64,000 bases of DNA from Eucalyptus grandis (Eukaryota > Streptophyta > Magnoliopsida > Myrtales > Myrtaceae), in NCBI RefSeq assembly GCF_016545825.1, contig NC_052619.1, positions 47,616,127 to 47,680,126 of the forward strand, read 5' to 3'. The translations under genes were made by a program, and so were the position numbers. Each line of letters begins with the position of its first letter. The stretch's first letter is position 1. The notes below the pieces were generated by a model that saw nothing but the letters and a program-made list of their open reading frames with translations, did not search any database and was not told where the DNA came from. Shown in pieces: positions 47,483-60,664 of the stretch.

Positions 47483-50400
47483 ATGGACGTCCCCGGCGCG
47501 ATCGCCGCCGACCGGCCGACCGTCATGGTCACCAACGACGACGGCATCGACGCCCCCGGCCTGCGGTCCCTCGTTCGCGTCCTCGTCTCCTCCGGCCGCT
47601 ACAACGTCCAAGTCTGCGCTCCTGATTCGTACGTCGCTCGCTCAATTTTTCATTCTATTTTTCGCCGTCGCATTCTTGCGTACGTCAGCGCGGTGGAGCT
47701 CGATCGTCTTCGTGGAGGCTCGAGGTTTGCCTTCTGATCGGACGAGTCGCGAGCTGACGATCGAAAATTCTGTTTCGCGGCAATGTTGGTGCGGTGTTTG
47801 ATTGAGTAGGCTCTGCGGCTGGAGTTATAGCGTGCTGTGGTCATGTGGAATTCATCTCCGTGCTCGCTTCTCGGTGTTATTCGATGAACGTTGTTGTGAT
47901 CGCCGTGTTAGTTGTTCTGGAATTTGATGATTTTGATTTGATGCTGGAATTCCTGTTCCATCGCTCGTGGAGCTGTCGATTTTTGTCGCTGCTTTTCTTT
48001 TCCTCGTTCTGATTTGCGTAATCGACAGGGAAAAATCGGCTGTTAGCCATAGTATCACATGGCAGCACCCTCTTGCGGCTAGGCGAGTGGACATCGAAGG
48101 AGCAACTGCATTTGCAGTCGCAGGTTTGTTTATACTTCCTGTTCGTTCCTATTTCGTGATCATGTTTGGTTTGCAATATGTTGTTACAAGATTAAGATTG
48201 TTGCTTTGTTTGTTTCTGTGCCTTAGTCTTACTTTAGGATTTGAGATGCGTGTGGCTTTTTAGGCAATGTACGTGTACATGGAAGAGGCAATTTGCCGTG
48301 AGAGGCCTAAATATGTAACATTGTAATAAAAAGGAATAAGAATGATGTACATGCACATAGTCCTGGCAGAGATCGTATATTTGTAGAAAGTGAGGATAAT
48401 TAGTTTAGAAGGAGCAAGAGAGTTTGTTTTGTGAAGGGTACTATTCTTTCCAAATTGGAGGACTTGAACCTTATTCCTACTTTTCCAAATTTACTATTAC
48501 TAGTTCATGTAGTTGATCTTTGAAGCTTGCAGGAAGCTTTGTGTCTCAATACAGAAGAAGTAATTTTTTTACTATATATTGCAAAAGTGCTAGTTTATTT
48601 GTTTCTGACAAAGGATGGAGAGTTATGCTTCTGGGGTTAGCACCTAGATGAATTGCTGATGTTGCATGGCAAGTCTGGCATACTTTTCTTTTTCTTAACT
48701 TCATATATATGCATTGTTTTTATCTCGAGGTAAGACATTTTATTTGTGAATAAACTAGCACTTTTGCAATTTACATAGTTCAGACGATATTAGATGATGC
48801 TCTTCCTACTGAACCTCTTGTTTAGAATTTTTTCAGCATTAAAGAGAACTACTCAATAGCTTTTAATCTTCAACAAACACTCCCAACAACGTTGGAGAGG
48901 CCCTATGGTGGATTCTATGTTCTCCTAGTAATGGCTTCGCATTTTGCAGGCACACCAGCAGATTCTGCTTCATTGGGAATCTCTAAGGCACTTTTCCCAT
49001 CAGTCGCTGATCTGGTACTTTTCAGTCTTTACTGGGTAGTCATGACCGCATCAATGAGCATGAGCAAATTATAGGACAAAAGTTTAGTTTGGCTAGTTTT
49101 TTCCGTCCAAAATTTTTCTGAAAGAAACGCTTTGCCTCCTGTCAAGAGAGTTTGTCACAAATTTTGATATTCTGAGTTGCAGATTCAGTCATTCTGTTGA
49201 ACGAAGAGACTGAATTTGGGGCAAGAAGCACTAACAATATGGCAACGAGCACCACACACAGAGCCTCTTACCGTTCTGTCATTTATACTATTTGTGTTGA
49301 AGTGTTTTTGCGTCATGAGGAAGTTGCAGTCTCTCTTTGTTTGACTGAGCCCTGTTGTTGTTCTTTCTGTGCTGCACAGCTTGATTTTGTCTGTCTCATG
49401 CATTCCTCTTATCTCTGGCAGGTAATCAGTGGTATTAACATGGGTAGCAACTGTGGATATCACATGTTAGTGGAATTTTGCCTTCTCTGTCTCCCAATTT
49501 TTTTTACTCATTGCAATTTTATTCTAGATTTTCTCTTCTGAGTTACTCATCTTGCTCCAGCTTATCATTCATCCCTAAGTTACGAAGATAACAACCAAGC
49601 AAAGTCTCATGGACCTTTGTTGTTGTATAAAATAACAAAAAAGTTGCGAAAGAAAAAAGAAAAATGCTTGGGAATTAGATCACTGCTTAATTTTAAGATT
49701 AGGAAGAAATGTTAGAAAACTTTACTATCATCGAAAGATGAATTGCATGTCAAAGCCACTAAACAAGTCATTCATATCAAGACTGTTACTTAAATACTTG
49801 TGTTAGATGGTTGTCTGAAATATTATTACAGACTAGCACAACTATTTCTGCTAAGTAATAGAAAGAGCATGATGAGTTGTACCTCACAATATGCAACTTG
49901 AAGTTTCTGAAAAGACAGGATGCTGTAAGTATCTGATTCTGTGCATAATAGGAAGCAGAGTGCAGTTTTCTGTATTAAACTATTGCACAGTTTTAATTAG
50001 AAAATCTTAGGTTTTTCATCCTTCAAGCCATGTTTAACGTCAATATATGCGGTCATTATTTTACTTTGCTTGGCGGCTTAGCCTCTCAAATAATTGTATT
50101 AAGTATTTTGTTTTCTTGAATTAGGATTTGAAAAATTGAAAATAATGCATTTGTCTAAACAAGAACTATCGAATAGATTGATGCCTGGCAGTCAATAGGT
50201 GTCCATCATATCCATTAAAGTCCTTGCTGTTTCTTATGATTTTAGCTGCATGATATTGCAGTGTATATTCTGGCACAGTTGCTGGTGCTCGCGAGGCGTT
50301 CTTCCATGGGGTGCCCTCTATTTCATTATCATATGATTGGTGGGCATACTATTGCACTAATTGTTTATATCAAGGCCATCTCTCAATTAGTGCCTATTCA

Positions 50401-51707
50401 TCCTTTGGCAAAAATCCTTTCATTATCATATGATTGGTGGGCGTACTTTTGCATAGTAATATTTTGTATTGGAAATCCAGGGTGTTTGGAGGCATACGCA
50501 GCGAGCAAGACTTCACACTTGCTGCTGAGGCTTGCTTACCTATTATTGGTTCGATTTTGTCTGAGATCAAGAAGAGCAGTTATCCCAGAGATTGTTTCTT
50601 GAATATAGATCTGCCAACAGATGTTGCAAATCATAAGGTAAAGCGACTGCTGCTTATTGGGGAAACATGAAATGCCTTAGCTGCTTGGATGCGTATTATT
50701 CTGCTCTCTAGAGCTTTTGTCTCTCTTTAATTTATCCTTTGGATAACTATAAAAGTCATTGCCTGGTTAGCATCGCAAGGTGGTAATGTTCTCCATTTCA
50801 TGTACCCATAAAAGGGCTATAAGCTCACTAAGCAGGGGAGAAGCATAATCCAGATGGGATGGAGACAAGTGACCTCGGACATGCATGGAGGGAAGATGTT
50901 ATCGACAATGACAATGGATATGGATTCACTGGTGTCGACAGAAGCAGATGTATCATCTACGTCTCAGGAACATCTTCTATTTAAGAGAGAAGTGAGAATC
51001 TTAAATTTGACTCCTTGTACTTTTGTGTTAGCTGTACATTATGGTTTTTTGATTGGTTCAATGTTCTGAACCAGGAAACTTATGAATATGCTTGGTTTTT
51101 CCTTTTAATAATGTCTTAAAATTTATTCTACCAGAATCTCTGATAAAATTATCACAACTGAATTTTGATATCAGGCTATGAAAACAAATAACACTTGCAT
51201 GAATTCTGTTGTGTTTGTATATTTCGCTTTTGTTATGTATCAGTTGAGAATAATTTTTTTTTCAAATAAAATCTAGCTTTTATTATAAAGATGCTTTCTG
51301 AAGTATTCTTACACTTTTAGTTTATTGGTTTATGACTAAAATTTATAATGTTTTGGCTGGTTGAAAATAATGTTTTTACAATAAAATCTATCTTATGCTC
51401 TAAAGATGCTTTCTAAAGTGTTCTTACACTTGAAGTTTATTGATTTTGTAAGGCTTAATTTATTAATTTTTCTGTTTGAAATTTTTAGGTAAGAGGAGCC
51501 CAAGTTGATGATGATGCTACAGATCATCGATTTCTGAAGGAAGGATTTGTATGTTGTCTGCTCTATCTAATGGATCATATTCATCGATCATAGGACATAA
51601 CTAATGCATGCTTTTGCCAGATCACTGTTACGCCCCTTGGTGCTCTTTCCCCAGCGAATGTGGAATGTGAGGCCTTTTTTAAGGATTGGCTGCCAAATGT
51701 GGCTTAA
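47483..51707 (+). CDS. SurE-like 5'-nucleotidase/phosphatase, copy B (full length)
   Basis: Nine plus-strand exons: 47483-47628, 48029-48123, 48950-49014, 49422-49465, 50262-50339, 50481-50637, 50815-50991, 51489-51548 and 51621-51707. All have GT-AG borders and close in frame to 302 residues, close to the usual plant SurE length. The start [20 protein letters not shown] leads into the metal site [44 protein letters not shown] and [14 protein letters not shown] follow. The plant C-terminal part has [20 protein letters not shown], and the protein ends [13 protein letters not shown]. SurE enzymes release phosphate from nucleoside monophosphates. Unlike copy A it keeps the usual residues at all motifs I can judge, so it is the likelier functional gene. 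One oddity is an extra codon at the start of exon 6 (WVFGGIRS against WVGGISS). Confidence 0.93.
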
Positions 51708-52135
51708 TGCCCTTCACTGGCTTCCTAACGCTGTTAGATGCCTTTTGTGACTAATAAATATGAGTTGAGGTTTGTACCTTTCCATTTGTTATGAAGTCTA
51801 TTAAGAATTTTATTTATTTTTATGATCATATTTTCCATGAAGTGCATCTGTGGCATCATATTAGAAGGAATTAGGCATGGATGGAGATAGTTCCCAAGCA
51901 TTCTCATTTCTTATCCTTTTTTTTTAGCTTGATGAATTTACTTTGCTTGGTTCCAGTGAATAATATCTTTGGTACTTTATATTATCTAAGTTTTGATAAT
52001 GTAAATGACTGTAAATAATTTTAAAGAACATTGAAAAGTTAAAAAAGCAGAGAAATAAAAAAGTAGTGAGGACGGACTGATTTATCAGTATATCTGTATA
52101 TAACTGTTTCCTTTTGTCAAAGAGTTTTCTTATGT

Positions 52136-53537
52136 AGTAACAGGATTTTTGGTCAAAGGTGGAAGCTTTTCAATTCGTGGCTTGATGAAATGTGGAAGGG
52201 AAATCATCATGACAACCATTCTTATACAAAGTTCATGAATATCTGTCGTATTAATTCCAAACAGTTCTGGACACTCATTTAAAACATCTGAAGAGTCGTA
52301 ATTTGAAGTTGCAATATGAACAATGCCCCACCAGGTGTTAGCACTGTCAGACTTAGAGAAGGAAAAAATTCATGAATGCACCTCCTTTGTGGACATCTTT
52401 GATTTAAGATTTATGCTTGCATGAACTTTGACCATTTAGATTTACAAAACATTAGCTGTTCTATTTTTGCTGTCAGAACTTGTAACTCTTGTGGTAATTG
52501 TTCTTATTTTGTGGACTTGCAATTTTCTTTTGTGAATCACTCACCAGAGTTAGCAAGGGAACAGTTAGCCCATACTTATGATGTAGAAGGAAAACATTGT
52601 CCTGATTTCCCGTCTTCTGCAGCCTGTGCACTGATCCACTGTCAATATGAAAAGTATACATGAAGAGTATATAGAGAGCGCATATTTGTATAAAAGAATA
52701 TCTGAAGCACTACTTTTTGTTTTATGTCTGTCATTTTTGCCCTCAGTGGGATAGGCTATTTGAATCTCAATAATAAATGCTATCAGGACAAAAATTGCTT
52801 TGTGCACAAATTTGGTTTGATTAGAAGAGTGATGAAGGTTCTTGACTTCTTGCATTTGTTGTTAATCCTAAGCAGATAGAGGACTTGAACGTTTGGATAT
52901 TCATGGGCATTCATACGTAAATACAACATGGAGATAGGAGTTCTCATGCTCGCTCATATAGCATAAGCTTCTATGATTTCAGGACTAAGTGGAATTTCAG
53001 AAAATATGGAGATTAAATTAGAGAATGATTAGGCTGGGAAACTGTGGTTCTTACCCAGCTGTTTGCGACAGGGAAAATTGTCAGAAATTTAATTGAGGAG
53101 ACCTGTTTCTTGAGAATCAGTTCTTGAACGAGAAGCACACCTGCATGACTTTGCTCTTGGGAAGTAATAAAGTGATTATGGGCATAATGTTCTGGATGGA
53201 GAGGCTTGGGAAGGCTAACTAGTACAAAGATCCAACTTGATCCAAACATTATGGTAGTCTGTGGAAGCATTAGTTTTTAATGTAACAGAATCAGGAATTA
53301 TAATAATATCTTAAGCAACATTTAATCCTTGAAATTTATAAATCTGCATAGAAATAGCTGTAAAACTATATAGTGTCTCACAAGAAGACTAGTAAGTAAA
53401 TCTCGTACAAATCTATGTACCTTAATATCGATTGACTGAGATATGTCAAGATATCTCATCATATTTATAACAAAAAAACTCATAATGTGGTAAAATATCT
53501 TACCACCACATTATCACCCGCAAACCCCTAAAATTAG
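52136..53537. other. Copy-B-specific 1.4-kb stretch, probable insertion
   Basis: Copy A reads straight through cccagtacacagtaagaaaactct (about 9585-9608). Copy B is interrupted between gagttttcttatgtag and the complement of cccagtacac. No target duplication, inverted ends or protein motif could be seen, so it could equally be a deletion from copy A. The longest frame inside (52421-52663) is not recognised. Confidence 0.65.
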
Positions 53538-54240
53538 TGTACTGGGTTCAGTGCTTTCAGTTACCATCTAAATGATTATGTCAATGGTGGAGGTATCAAT
53601 CTCATATTGTAGATAGTTTTTGTTTTCCTTCTTCACTCTAGTGCAAATCAACCTTTTCCTTTTGAAAACACGGGCAAAACACCCAGAAAAAGAAAAACTT
53701 GAATTCTTGGGTCCACTTTCTTCCATGACCAAATACAGAGACATTCCCTTTATATTTTTTGGCTGAGGTGAAGATGTTTAATGAAACTTAAAATTGAACA
53801 CTATATATATATTGTCAATCTAACAGTTTGCTCTAACGGTTAATGAAGAAAACAACTGTTTGCTATTTTCTGTAGTCTCTTTTTAATATGAAATTTGCTC
53901 ATTTATGCAGGATTGCTTCTCTATGTGGAAATTATATACTTCAAACTCAAGTTATTGTCAAGGTCATTCATTTTTTAAGCCATGTCTTGTGCCATCTCTT
54001 TGCCTGGGAATCTTAAACTTCGGTAAATGGTGTCAATGTCAAGTAAGAATTGTACGAGATCTCAATTTTCCCAGTTAATACAAATGGGGTCCGTTCACAT
54101 TTGACTACTGAAAATAATGGCATCTTCCCAATGCAATTTATGTGCAGGATTGATCTTAATGTTGTCCTGTTAAAATTCATTACCCTGTTTTCTGTAGTTA
54201 AGGTTCACTTATAGTAACATAAGGAGGACTGCGCTATTGT

Positions 54241-55715
54241 GAACTTGTTTTTCCTTCCCTTCTGTATTAGCCTAATCAGATCTTCCTCCTCATTCATAAA
54301 ATAGTTAGCAAAAAGGAGAAATCTTTCAAAAACGTCGCGTGTGTGCCATATGGCTTGTATCTGTGGAAGCATTTTGCGTTTGTTTAATTGGAAAAGATGC
54401 TGCATTCAAAATTTGGGAAAAACTGAAAATCTGGTTGGTCAATTTTTTTTATCTTTCCTTTGGAATTACGAGTTTCTGTAGATGTAGTTATATAATCCTT
54501 AGACAATGACTTTATAGAGCTTTTCATCTACTCAAGTGTTGTCTTATATATTGAGTTGTCGTAGGCCTGCAACGTTTTTGGCAATCAAATGATTTATAAT
54601 GATGTCGAAGTGCTAGCCCGTACCTAACTTACACGCACGTGCTTAGTGCCAATAATTAGAAAAGCTTGTGCAATATAACCTGCTTGAAAGATGTTGAAAG
54701 AAAGGCCTCCATCACCTTACGCATACAATGAGTATGCATAAATGCTTCTTAAACTGTTCTACGTTTGATGGGGGAAGTCTACATGCAGTCATACAAAATG
54801 AACCAACGTAAACTGACGAGTATTTTCTTTCTTATTTTCATCTTTTTTCCTCTCTTTTCAAATTGCTGTTTCATGGTTATCTCAGATTGATCGCACGATG
54901 GATTAACCCCTTTTGGGTCTGTGAATGGAGTTTCATCTAGTCAGCTGCTATCTCTATTACTCTTACGGAAACAGAACTTTCTTCTCTGGATATATCTTGT
55001 GCTTTACCATCATTTGCCTGTTTCTCTCCTGGCTCTAATCTCCGCTGTGAAGCTTGATGGGAGACTCAGCGAGATTTCTTTTGGGCGATTTCCATATATT
55101 GCAATACAATGCACGTCATGACCTTCTAATATCTCGGAAGTCTTTGCAGGCTTTACTTGCTCCTTGCTCGATTTTAGTTGTAAAAAAGACCACGATGACT
55201 CACGGAAGATCATTTCAATGAGATAATCATTTTGTTAAAGGGCAGGACATGAAAATCTCGTGTGGTGTCCCATCCATTTTTGTAGCTTCCTTGGAAGTCA
55301 ACTTCAGGGAGTTTCGTAAACAAAAGATGAAAGGTGGGGAACTAACTGCCACCTCAACGGTTGAAACTGACAAGCCAACAATAAGAAGCCAAAATATATA
55401 CTCTCTCCATCCAACTACCTCTCTTATCCTACTGCTTAGTGCCTTTCAAGCTCTCACTTACTCAAAATGATCATGAAGCTTTCCCTCAAGGTCATGAAGA
55501 AGAAGAAGTACCCCTCATGGGATTCTTGAAATTTAAGTTAACATAAGTCAACAATCTCAAGCTCGAAGAATCGAAAACAGAGGACGGAAGAAAGATGGGG
55601 CAAAACTATAGAAGGTGTAGAGTCGAAGACGACATTATAATATATTACTATGTACATGACCGGGGGTTTCTAGCGTATCCTGAGAAGTAGAAGAACCCCC
55701 TGTGGCCTGGAGCCT
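54241..55715. other. Intergenic, no gene seen
   Basis: AT-rich. It separates the end of the duplicated block from the 3' end of the 64-residue gene. The last few hundred bases would include that gene's 3' untranslated region. Confidence 0.55.
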
Positions 55716-55871
55716 TCATTGTTTGGCGGGGGACGGCAAGGATGGCGCGTTCGCCTCCACCAGAATCGACCACAGCACATGAACGTCCTCACACGGGCAT
55801 GATTTGACATCCTCGTACAGAATGTATATCCCTCTTCCTGTTACAGAGCAATGCTGTCAATTTATGTTCAC

Positions 55872-55907
<36 letters not shown>

Positions 55908-56151
55908 TAAACAATGTGAAAGTACAGAGCATGGAAACTAGAGAATCGAAGCAACTGGACACAATTGAAAAGACTGAAAAACACGACGGAATTCGACTGC
56001 CATCTTAGCCAATCAATGGCAATGGATGTACAAGGTAAGAAACATGAATTTAGCTGGCAGCCTGCGATGAGAACGTACTCTTGTTCGGAGGCGAGTGGAG
56101 ACGTAACCACAGCTTCTTCAACGGAGAGAGGAGGGACTGAAGCCACCCCAT
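55716..56151 (-). CDS. Conserved 64-residue plant protein of unknown function
   Basis: Two minus-strand exons, 56151-56079 and 55837-55716, with GT-AG borders and a 241-base intron, encode 64 residues. The protein starts MGWLQSLLSPLKKLWLRLHS, an amphipathic basic stretch, continues with RRGIYILYEDVKSCPCEDVH and VLWSILVEANAP, and ends SPAKQ. From memory, the pattern MGW..SL.SPLKKLW followed by RGIYILYEDVKSCP.EDVHVLWSILVE is a small family widespread in flowering plants; I know of no assigned function. Neither exon would be found by an ORF search with a 60-residue cut-off. There is no signal peptide or membrane span. The intron contains a (GA)n run. The strong agreement of both exons with the remembered pattern makes the gene secure even though its role is unknown. 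Confidence 0.88.
55874..55905. repeat. (GA)n microsatellite inside an intron
   Basis: About 16 units, inside the single intron of the 64-residue gene, 37 bases upstream of its acceptor. On the coding strand this is a CT run and could extend the polypyrimidine tract. Confidence 0.85.
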
Positions 56152-59100
56152 GAGGAGGAACAGTGAGGGGCGTGGCTCATGTGTGGGAAGAAGAAAACAT
56201 GAGACTCCAGGCGTATAGAGAAAAGAGGTGGGATAGAGAGAAAGGGAGAGAGCAAAGGGAAAAATAAATACAAGACGTGGGTTTTTTGCTTCGACGAAGG
56301 GTGAGCTCTTAGATCATCACCCGGGGCGTGTCCAGGACGCCTTTTTCACATTCCCTTGCAGTCCAATCATGCAGACATCACAATAGTTTTTTTTAACTCT
56401 TGTTGCCTTGTCATTGTCAGACCTTTATCTCTTGCTTCACAAGGATCCCCACCCCCCCACCAATCCCAAACATTTACTCTCCACCCTTCAAAAATAAGAC
56501 CTTGGCTCCTCTTCTTTCGCTATCGACCCTTCACTTGTACCGCAAGCCTCTTTCTCTCTTCCTTTTTCCCTTTTCGAGTTTTTTGGGCTTGGAGGGTTCG
56601 ATAGTATTAAAGTTTAGTGAAAGTGAGATGTGGGTTTTTCTTCTTTTTATTTGGTCTTATTCCATTTTGGGGTCACCTCTTGTGTTCTAGACCCTCATGG
56701 AAGAGTCCTTGGCAAGGTTCTTCTTCCCATAAGTCCAATTGTCCCTTTTGGGTTGCCTTGGAAGAGTCAAGAGTGTCAGCCAATTTCTTTGCTTACTCCA
56801 AAAGTTGACTCGGTCCTTTTTTGGCATCGTTCTTGATTCGACTCCATCCTTTTCAATTTTCCCTTAATGTTAGGAGGCTTCTCTGGTCATGTTAACATAG
56901 GAAAAAAATAAAATAAAAGGAGTGAATCCATATAAGACAGTTGAAAATACTAAGGTGATACCAATAATATCGACATTTGATTTTCTAAAGCTCATGACTA
57001 GATATAATGATGGTGATCAATTTTTTCTCTCCCTCATTCAAAAGCAAGATATTATCATGACATCAGAAGAAGGTCTTAGAAATCTCTCTAGCGAACGATG
57101 TATGAAGTGCGCATGTGTGATTTTCGGATAACTTAATTAGACAACCCATTAGAAATTCTAATACATTGTTGTCTAAGTTTCAATTCCTTCTTTAGGTATA
57201 TTGTACTGTCCAACACCTGCCGCTTTCGCTTGTACATGAGTACAATAACACGAGTATGCGCAGGGGAAAAACGTCATTCTCGTTCTCTGATTCACCACCT
57301 ACCGGAAATAGACAACCATCCACGTCAAGGAACAAAAACATCGTTGACCAACTTGGTTCGGAAGCTCAGTTTGCGAACCGATCCAGTAAGACTGAAGGCC
57401 CAGTCTCTAGGGCAATTCTCGTGGACATCCGGCCCATTTTGCTTACCACGACGGAGTATGTAATTTCACTTCATTCATCTATTTTTGTTATTGGCAGTTG
57501 AAAATTATGAATAGCAATACGATGTTTGAATAAGTTAGAAGGGGAAAAGGTACTGAATATTTGTACAAAAAGTCTAGCGTTGGAGATTATCAGATTTAAT
57601 GTGAGAAATGAAAAGTCCTAAGTATTTGTACTTGAATGCTTCAATGGATAAAGGCAGGATTAGAATCCAGTATTGTCTTTTGTTTTCAGTACAATATCAG
57701 ATTGTTCTTGAACTAACGAGAAATTCACTACTATATTTTATCACTCCACCATTTGCCCTGTGCGAAAAGCTGGACCGGAAGGGTTGACGAGCTCTCTCTC
57801 GCATGTGAGTTTCTTTCTCTTGTCTTCGGGGAGGTCTCTACGTCTCTCATGGCGCCTACCTTCCATATTTTTTTTCCTTGTCCAGTCGTTCTTGATTTTC
57901 TGTCCTCTATACACATTCTCCTTCTGTTTCAAACTGTTTACGTATTTTTCCTCATTCACATGATTGACAGTACCTAGAGTTGCTTACATGCCTTTCAATA
58001 TTGCTTACATGTCATCCTTAAATTGCAAGTTTCGATATAAGTTTCAAGATTTAATTGCATTTTTAATAAATGCTTGGGACTTATTTGAACCAAGCTCAGT
58101 TGCACTTTTTAATGAAGGTGTTGGACTTGACTGAATAAATTAGAAATTTTAGAATTCGATTTGATTTCGTACATAAAATTGGAGATTTGGGGTATGATTT
58201 TCTCCATTTTCTTCTTACAATTTGGTAGTACGAGAGTTTGTCTTACCATTGACGTTGTTTGTACGCTTTTGTAGAAGAAGGTGACAAGTTATTGATAAAA
58301 TAAAAAATGAAGAAGTGATTTTCATGAAGAAAATAATTATTTCCCTTATGGGACTAATCAATCAGCTTTGGTTGCCGCAACCTTCCGCAAAATTTAATGA
58401 ACTGCATGGTGATGGTTATTCCTTTTCAAGGAGGTGCTTATTTCTTGTGCTAGTTCTCTTAAGCTCTATGAATTACCATTTGAGTTTCCATTTCAGAGTC
58501 ATTTATCAATTTATTCACTACCTAGAGTAGCGCCGCAAGTCCCCGCGCGTGCCTTGATCCGGATTTGTCTAGCGCACATGATTGCGATATTCAAAGCTGA
58601 TTGGGCACGGCCCGTGTACCACTTGAATAGGGTTCACAGGCCATTACAAGGTTTCTTGGGCCGTGGTCCCTAATGTCAACCTCAAATGTGCCTTGTCTAG
58701 GTAAATTTATACAAGTGACAATGCTATGTTTACTCCTCTTAACTCATTGTTTGTGCAATTGTATTCTTATGTTTTACTTTGCACAATTAAGTCCCTTTAA
58801 TTTGATGATTTTTTTTTTTCACAATTTGATGAATCATATACTTTTGGCATGTACACTTATTATATGCTAACATAACATGCTAATGTGGCTTTTTTTCATT
58901 AGCATTGCTTGCGGTAGATTGTGTTGGGTTTGGTGATGAATAGGGTTGTCGGAATGGAAGGTTTATTTTTGAATCTATTTGTTAAAGTGATCTTTGTCAT
59001 CTGGATTTTTCGAAATATTTAATGCCAGTATATGTAGTTTTAACGTCATACATCTTCTTGAGAATGAGTTGAACTTATCTGAAATGGCTAATATGAGGAA

Positions 59101-59352
59101 ACGTGTTTTATGTCTCCACATCGATGAAGAGTTGAACTTTGTCGGACTGACCTTGACTTAAGGTGCATCAAGTGCATAATCGATCAATGGGTTGGATTGA
59201 TGCTTCTCTAGTTTTATGAAATGATGCCACGTAATCAATTTGACTTTTTTTTTTTTTTTTTTTCGGTAATCAATTTGACTTGAACTGATGCAATATTAAT
59301 CTGACTTTAAGATCAATTCACAGGAGCCGAGGAAGGGTATCGCGGCTGCTAA
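56152..59352. other. Intergenic, no gene seen
   Basis: The first 200 bases would be leader and promoter of the minus-strand 64-residue gene (GA-rich at 56218-56260). Elsewhere there are only short frames. A less AT-rich patch at about 58530-58670 contains no recognisable coding sequence. Confidence 0.5.
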
Positions 59353-60112
59353 GGGCGCGTTTGATAATGATTCTATTCCGGAGCCGATTCGACTATAAAT
59401 GATTATTTTGATTCGTTCCCGAGAACCGATTCTAAGTAAAAGCGCGTTTGGAATCTGTTCAAAATTTTGATTCGGAATAGAATTCCGTTTGATATCGTGT
59501 TAATTGATTATGTTCCAAATTAATTTTTTTAAATTTTTAAATAAATTTTAAATAATTTTTTTTACTTTTTTCTTTTCTTTTTTCCTTTTTTTCCCCCTTT
59601 TTCATATTCTTCTTTTCTTCATCTCGCTCGGCGGTGACGCTCACCGCAGCGTCCGGCCTCGGCGAGGTTGGCCTTCGTCGACCGAGCCTCGCCGGTGGCC
59701 AGGCGAGCTTCATCGGCACCGGGCGAGGCTCGACCTTGCCCGATTCGGCGAGGCCGAGCCTCGCCCGGCTTGCCGGCGAGGCTCGCCTAGTTGCGGCGAG
59801 GCTCGCCAGCCTGTCGGTGGCCAGCCGGCCTCGCCGGGGTGGGCGAGGCCGGGGCCACCGGCGACCGGCGGCGGACGACGGCGGCGGGCGGCGGTGGCGG
59901 CGGACGGCAACTAGGATGACAAAAGGGAAGAGCGAGGGTGATTCTTTTCGATTCTCGGACGGAGAATCAATTTTTTTTTTTATTCTCAAATTTTGTCCAA
60001 AATTGTTCTCGAGAACAAAAATTTTACCAAACGCGATTTCGTCCTAAACCGATTCGAGAACAAAAATCAGGAATTCGGCTAAGCATCATTTGGCACGTTG
60101 CCAAACAGGCCC
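59353..60112. mobile_element. PIF/Harbinger-like non-autonomous element with GC-rich core
   Basis: The ends GGGCGCGTTTGATAATG and, on the complement, GGGCCTGTTTGGCAACG are flanked by TAA on both sides (59350-59352, 60113-60115), matching the three-base duplication of PIF/Harbinger elements. The subterminal parts are AT-rich and loosely complementary (tcgcgtttgg, ttctcgagaac). The core (59635-59905) is over 70 per cent GC and built from gcgaggctcgcc words. No transposase is present. A three-base duplication is weak evidence, so the superfamily is provisional. Confidence 0.55.
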
Positions 60113-60664
60113 TAAAGGAGTTCTCTCTCTGATCATGGCAGAACCTTTGAGTCAACTACAGACAATATGCATAGAAGTACTCCTTCATAATTAGAATTTT
60201 TATCGTTAAAATATGTTTTGAATTTAAACTTATAAACAAATTCTAATCTAAAAGTGCATGTGGATATTTGAGTCATATTTTCGTAGATATGGATTCCTTA
60301 ATTTGGAAAGCCCATATTAGACTTGGATGTTGCAGAATAATGGAGTTTGAATTTTTGGTCAGCAATTAAGAAAAGGAAATTAATTTCCACTACAAGTCGG
60401 TCCACGAAAAGCGAATGAGGGAACTAGAGAAATTGACTTCTATTATGATTTGGTCAAGATTCTTTACCATATATATGAAAATAACTACAGCATGATTGTC
60501 ATAATTATTTTTTTTCCTTACTTAAAGAGATATGAACCTCCGAGAAGAGAAGGCCATAACTTGCAACCTTTTTTTTTTTGAACAAATAACTTGCAACCTT
60601 AGCATGGCAAAAATAAGCCCCTGAGCATTATCTCTATTATCTTTCTCACCTTTTCACAGAGATA

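Larger units (their letters stand above)
47376..54240 (+). repeat. Inverted segmental duplication, copy B (SurE block)
   Basis: Reverse-orientation partner of 8845-14222. Exons, introns and 3' flank all align. Copy B is about 1.4 kb longer because of the stretch 52136-53537, and in intron 5 a short copy of the exon 5 border is repeated. Both outer borders fall in non-genic sequence. Confidence 0.85.

Noticed and set aside
47157..47801. 214-residue plus-strand frame over SurE B exon 1
   Set aside because: It is in a different frame from [13 protein letters not shown] and runs through a splice donor into the intron.
59537..60047. Long frames at 59537-59989 (minus) and 59634-60047 (plus)
   Set aside because: They come from low-complexity GC sequence lacking stops inside a transposon core; no domain is visible.
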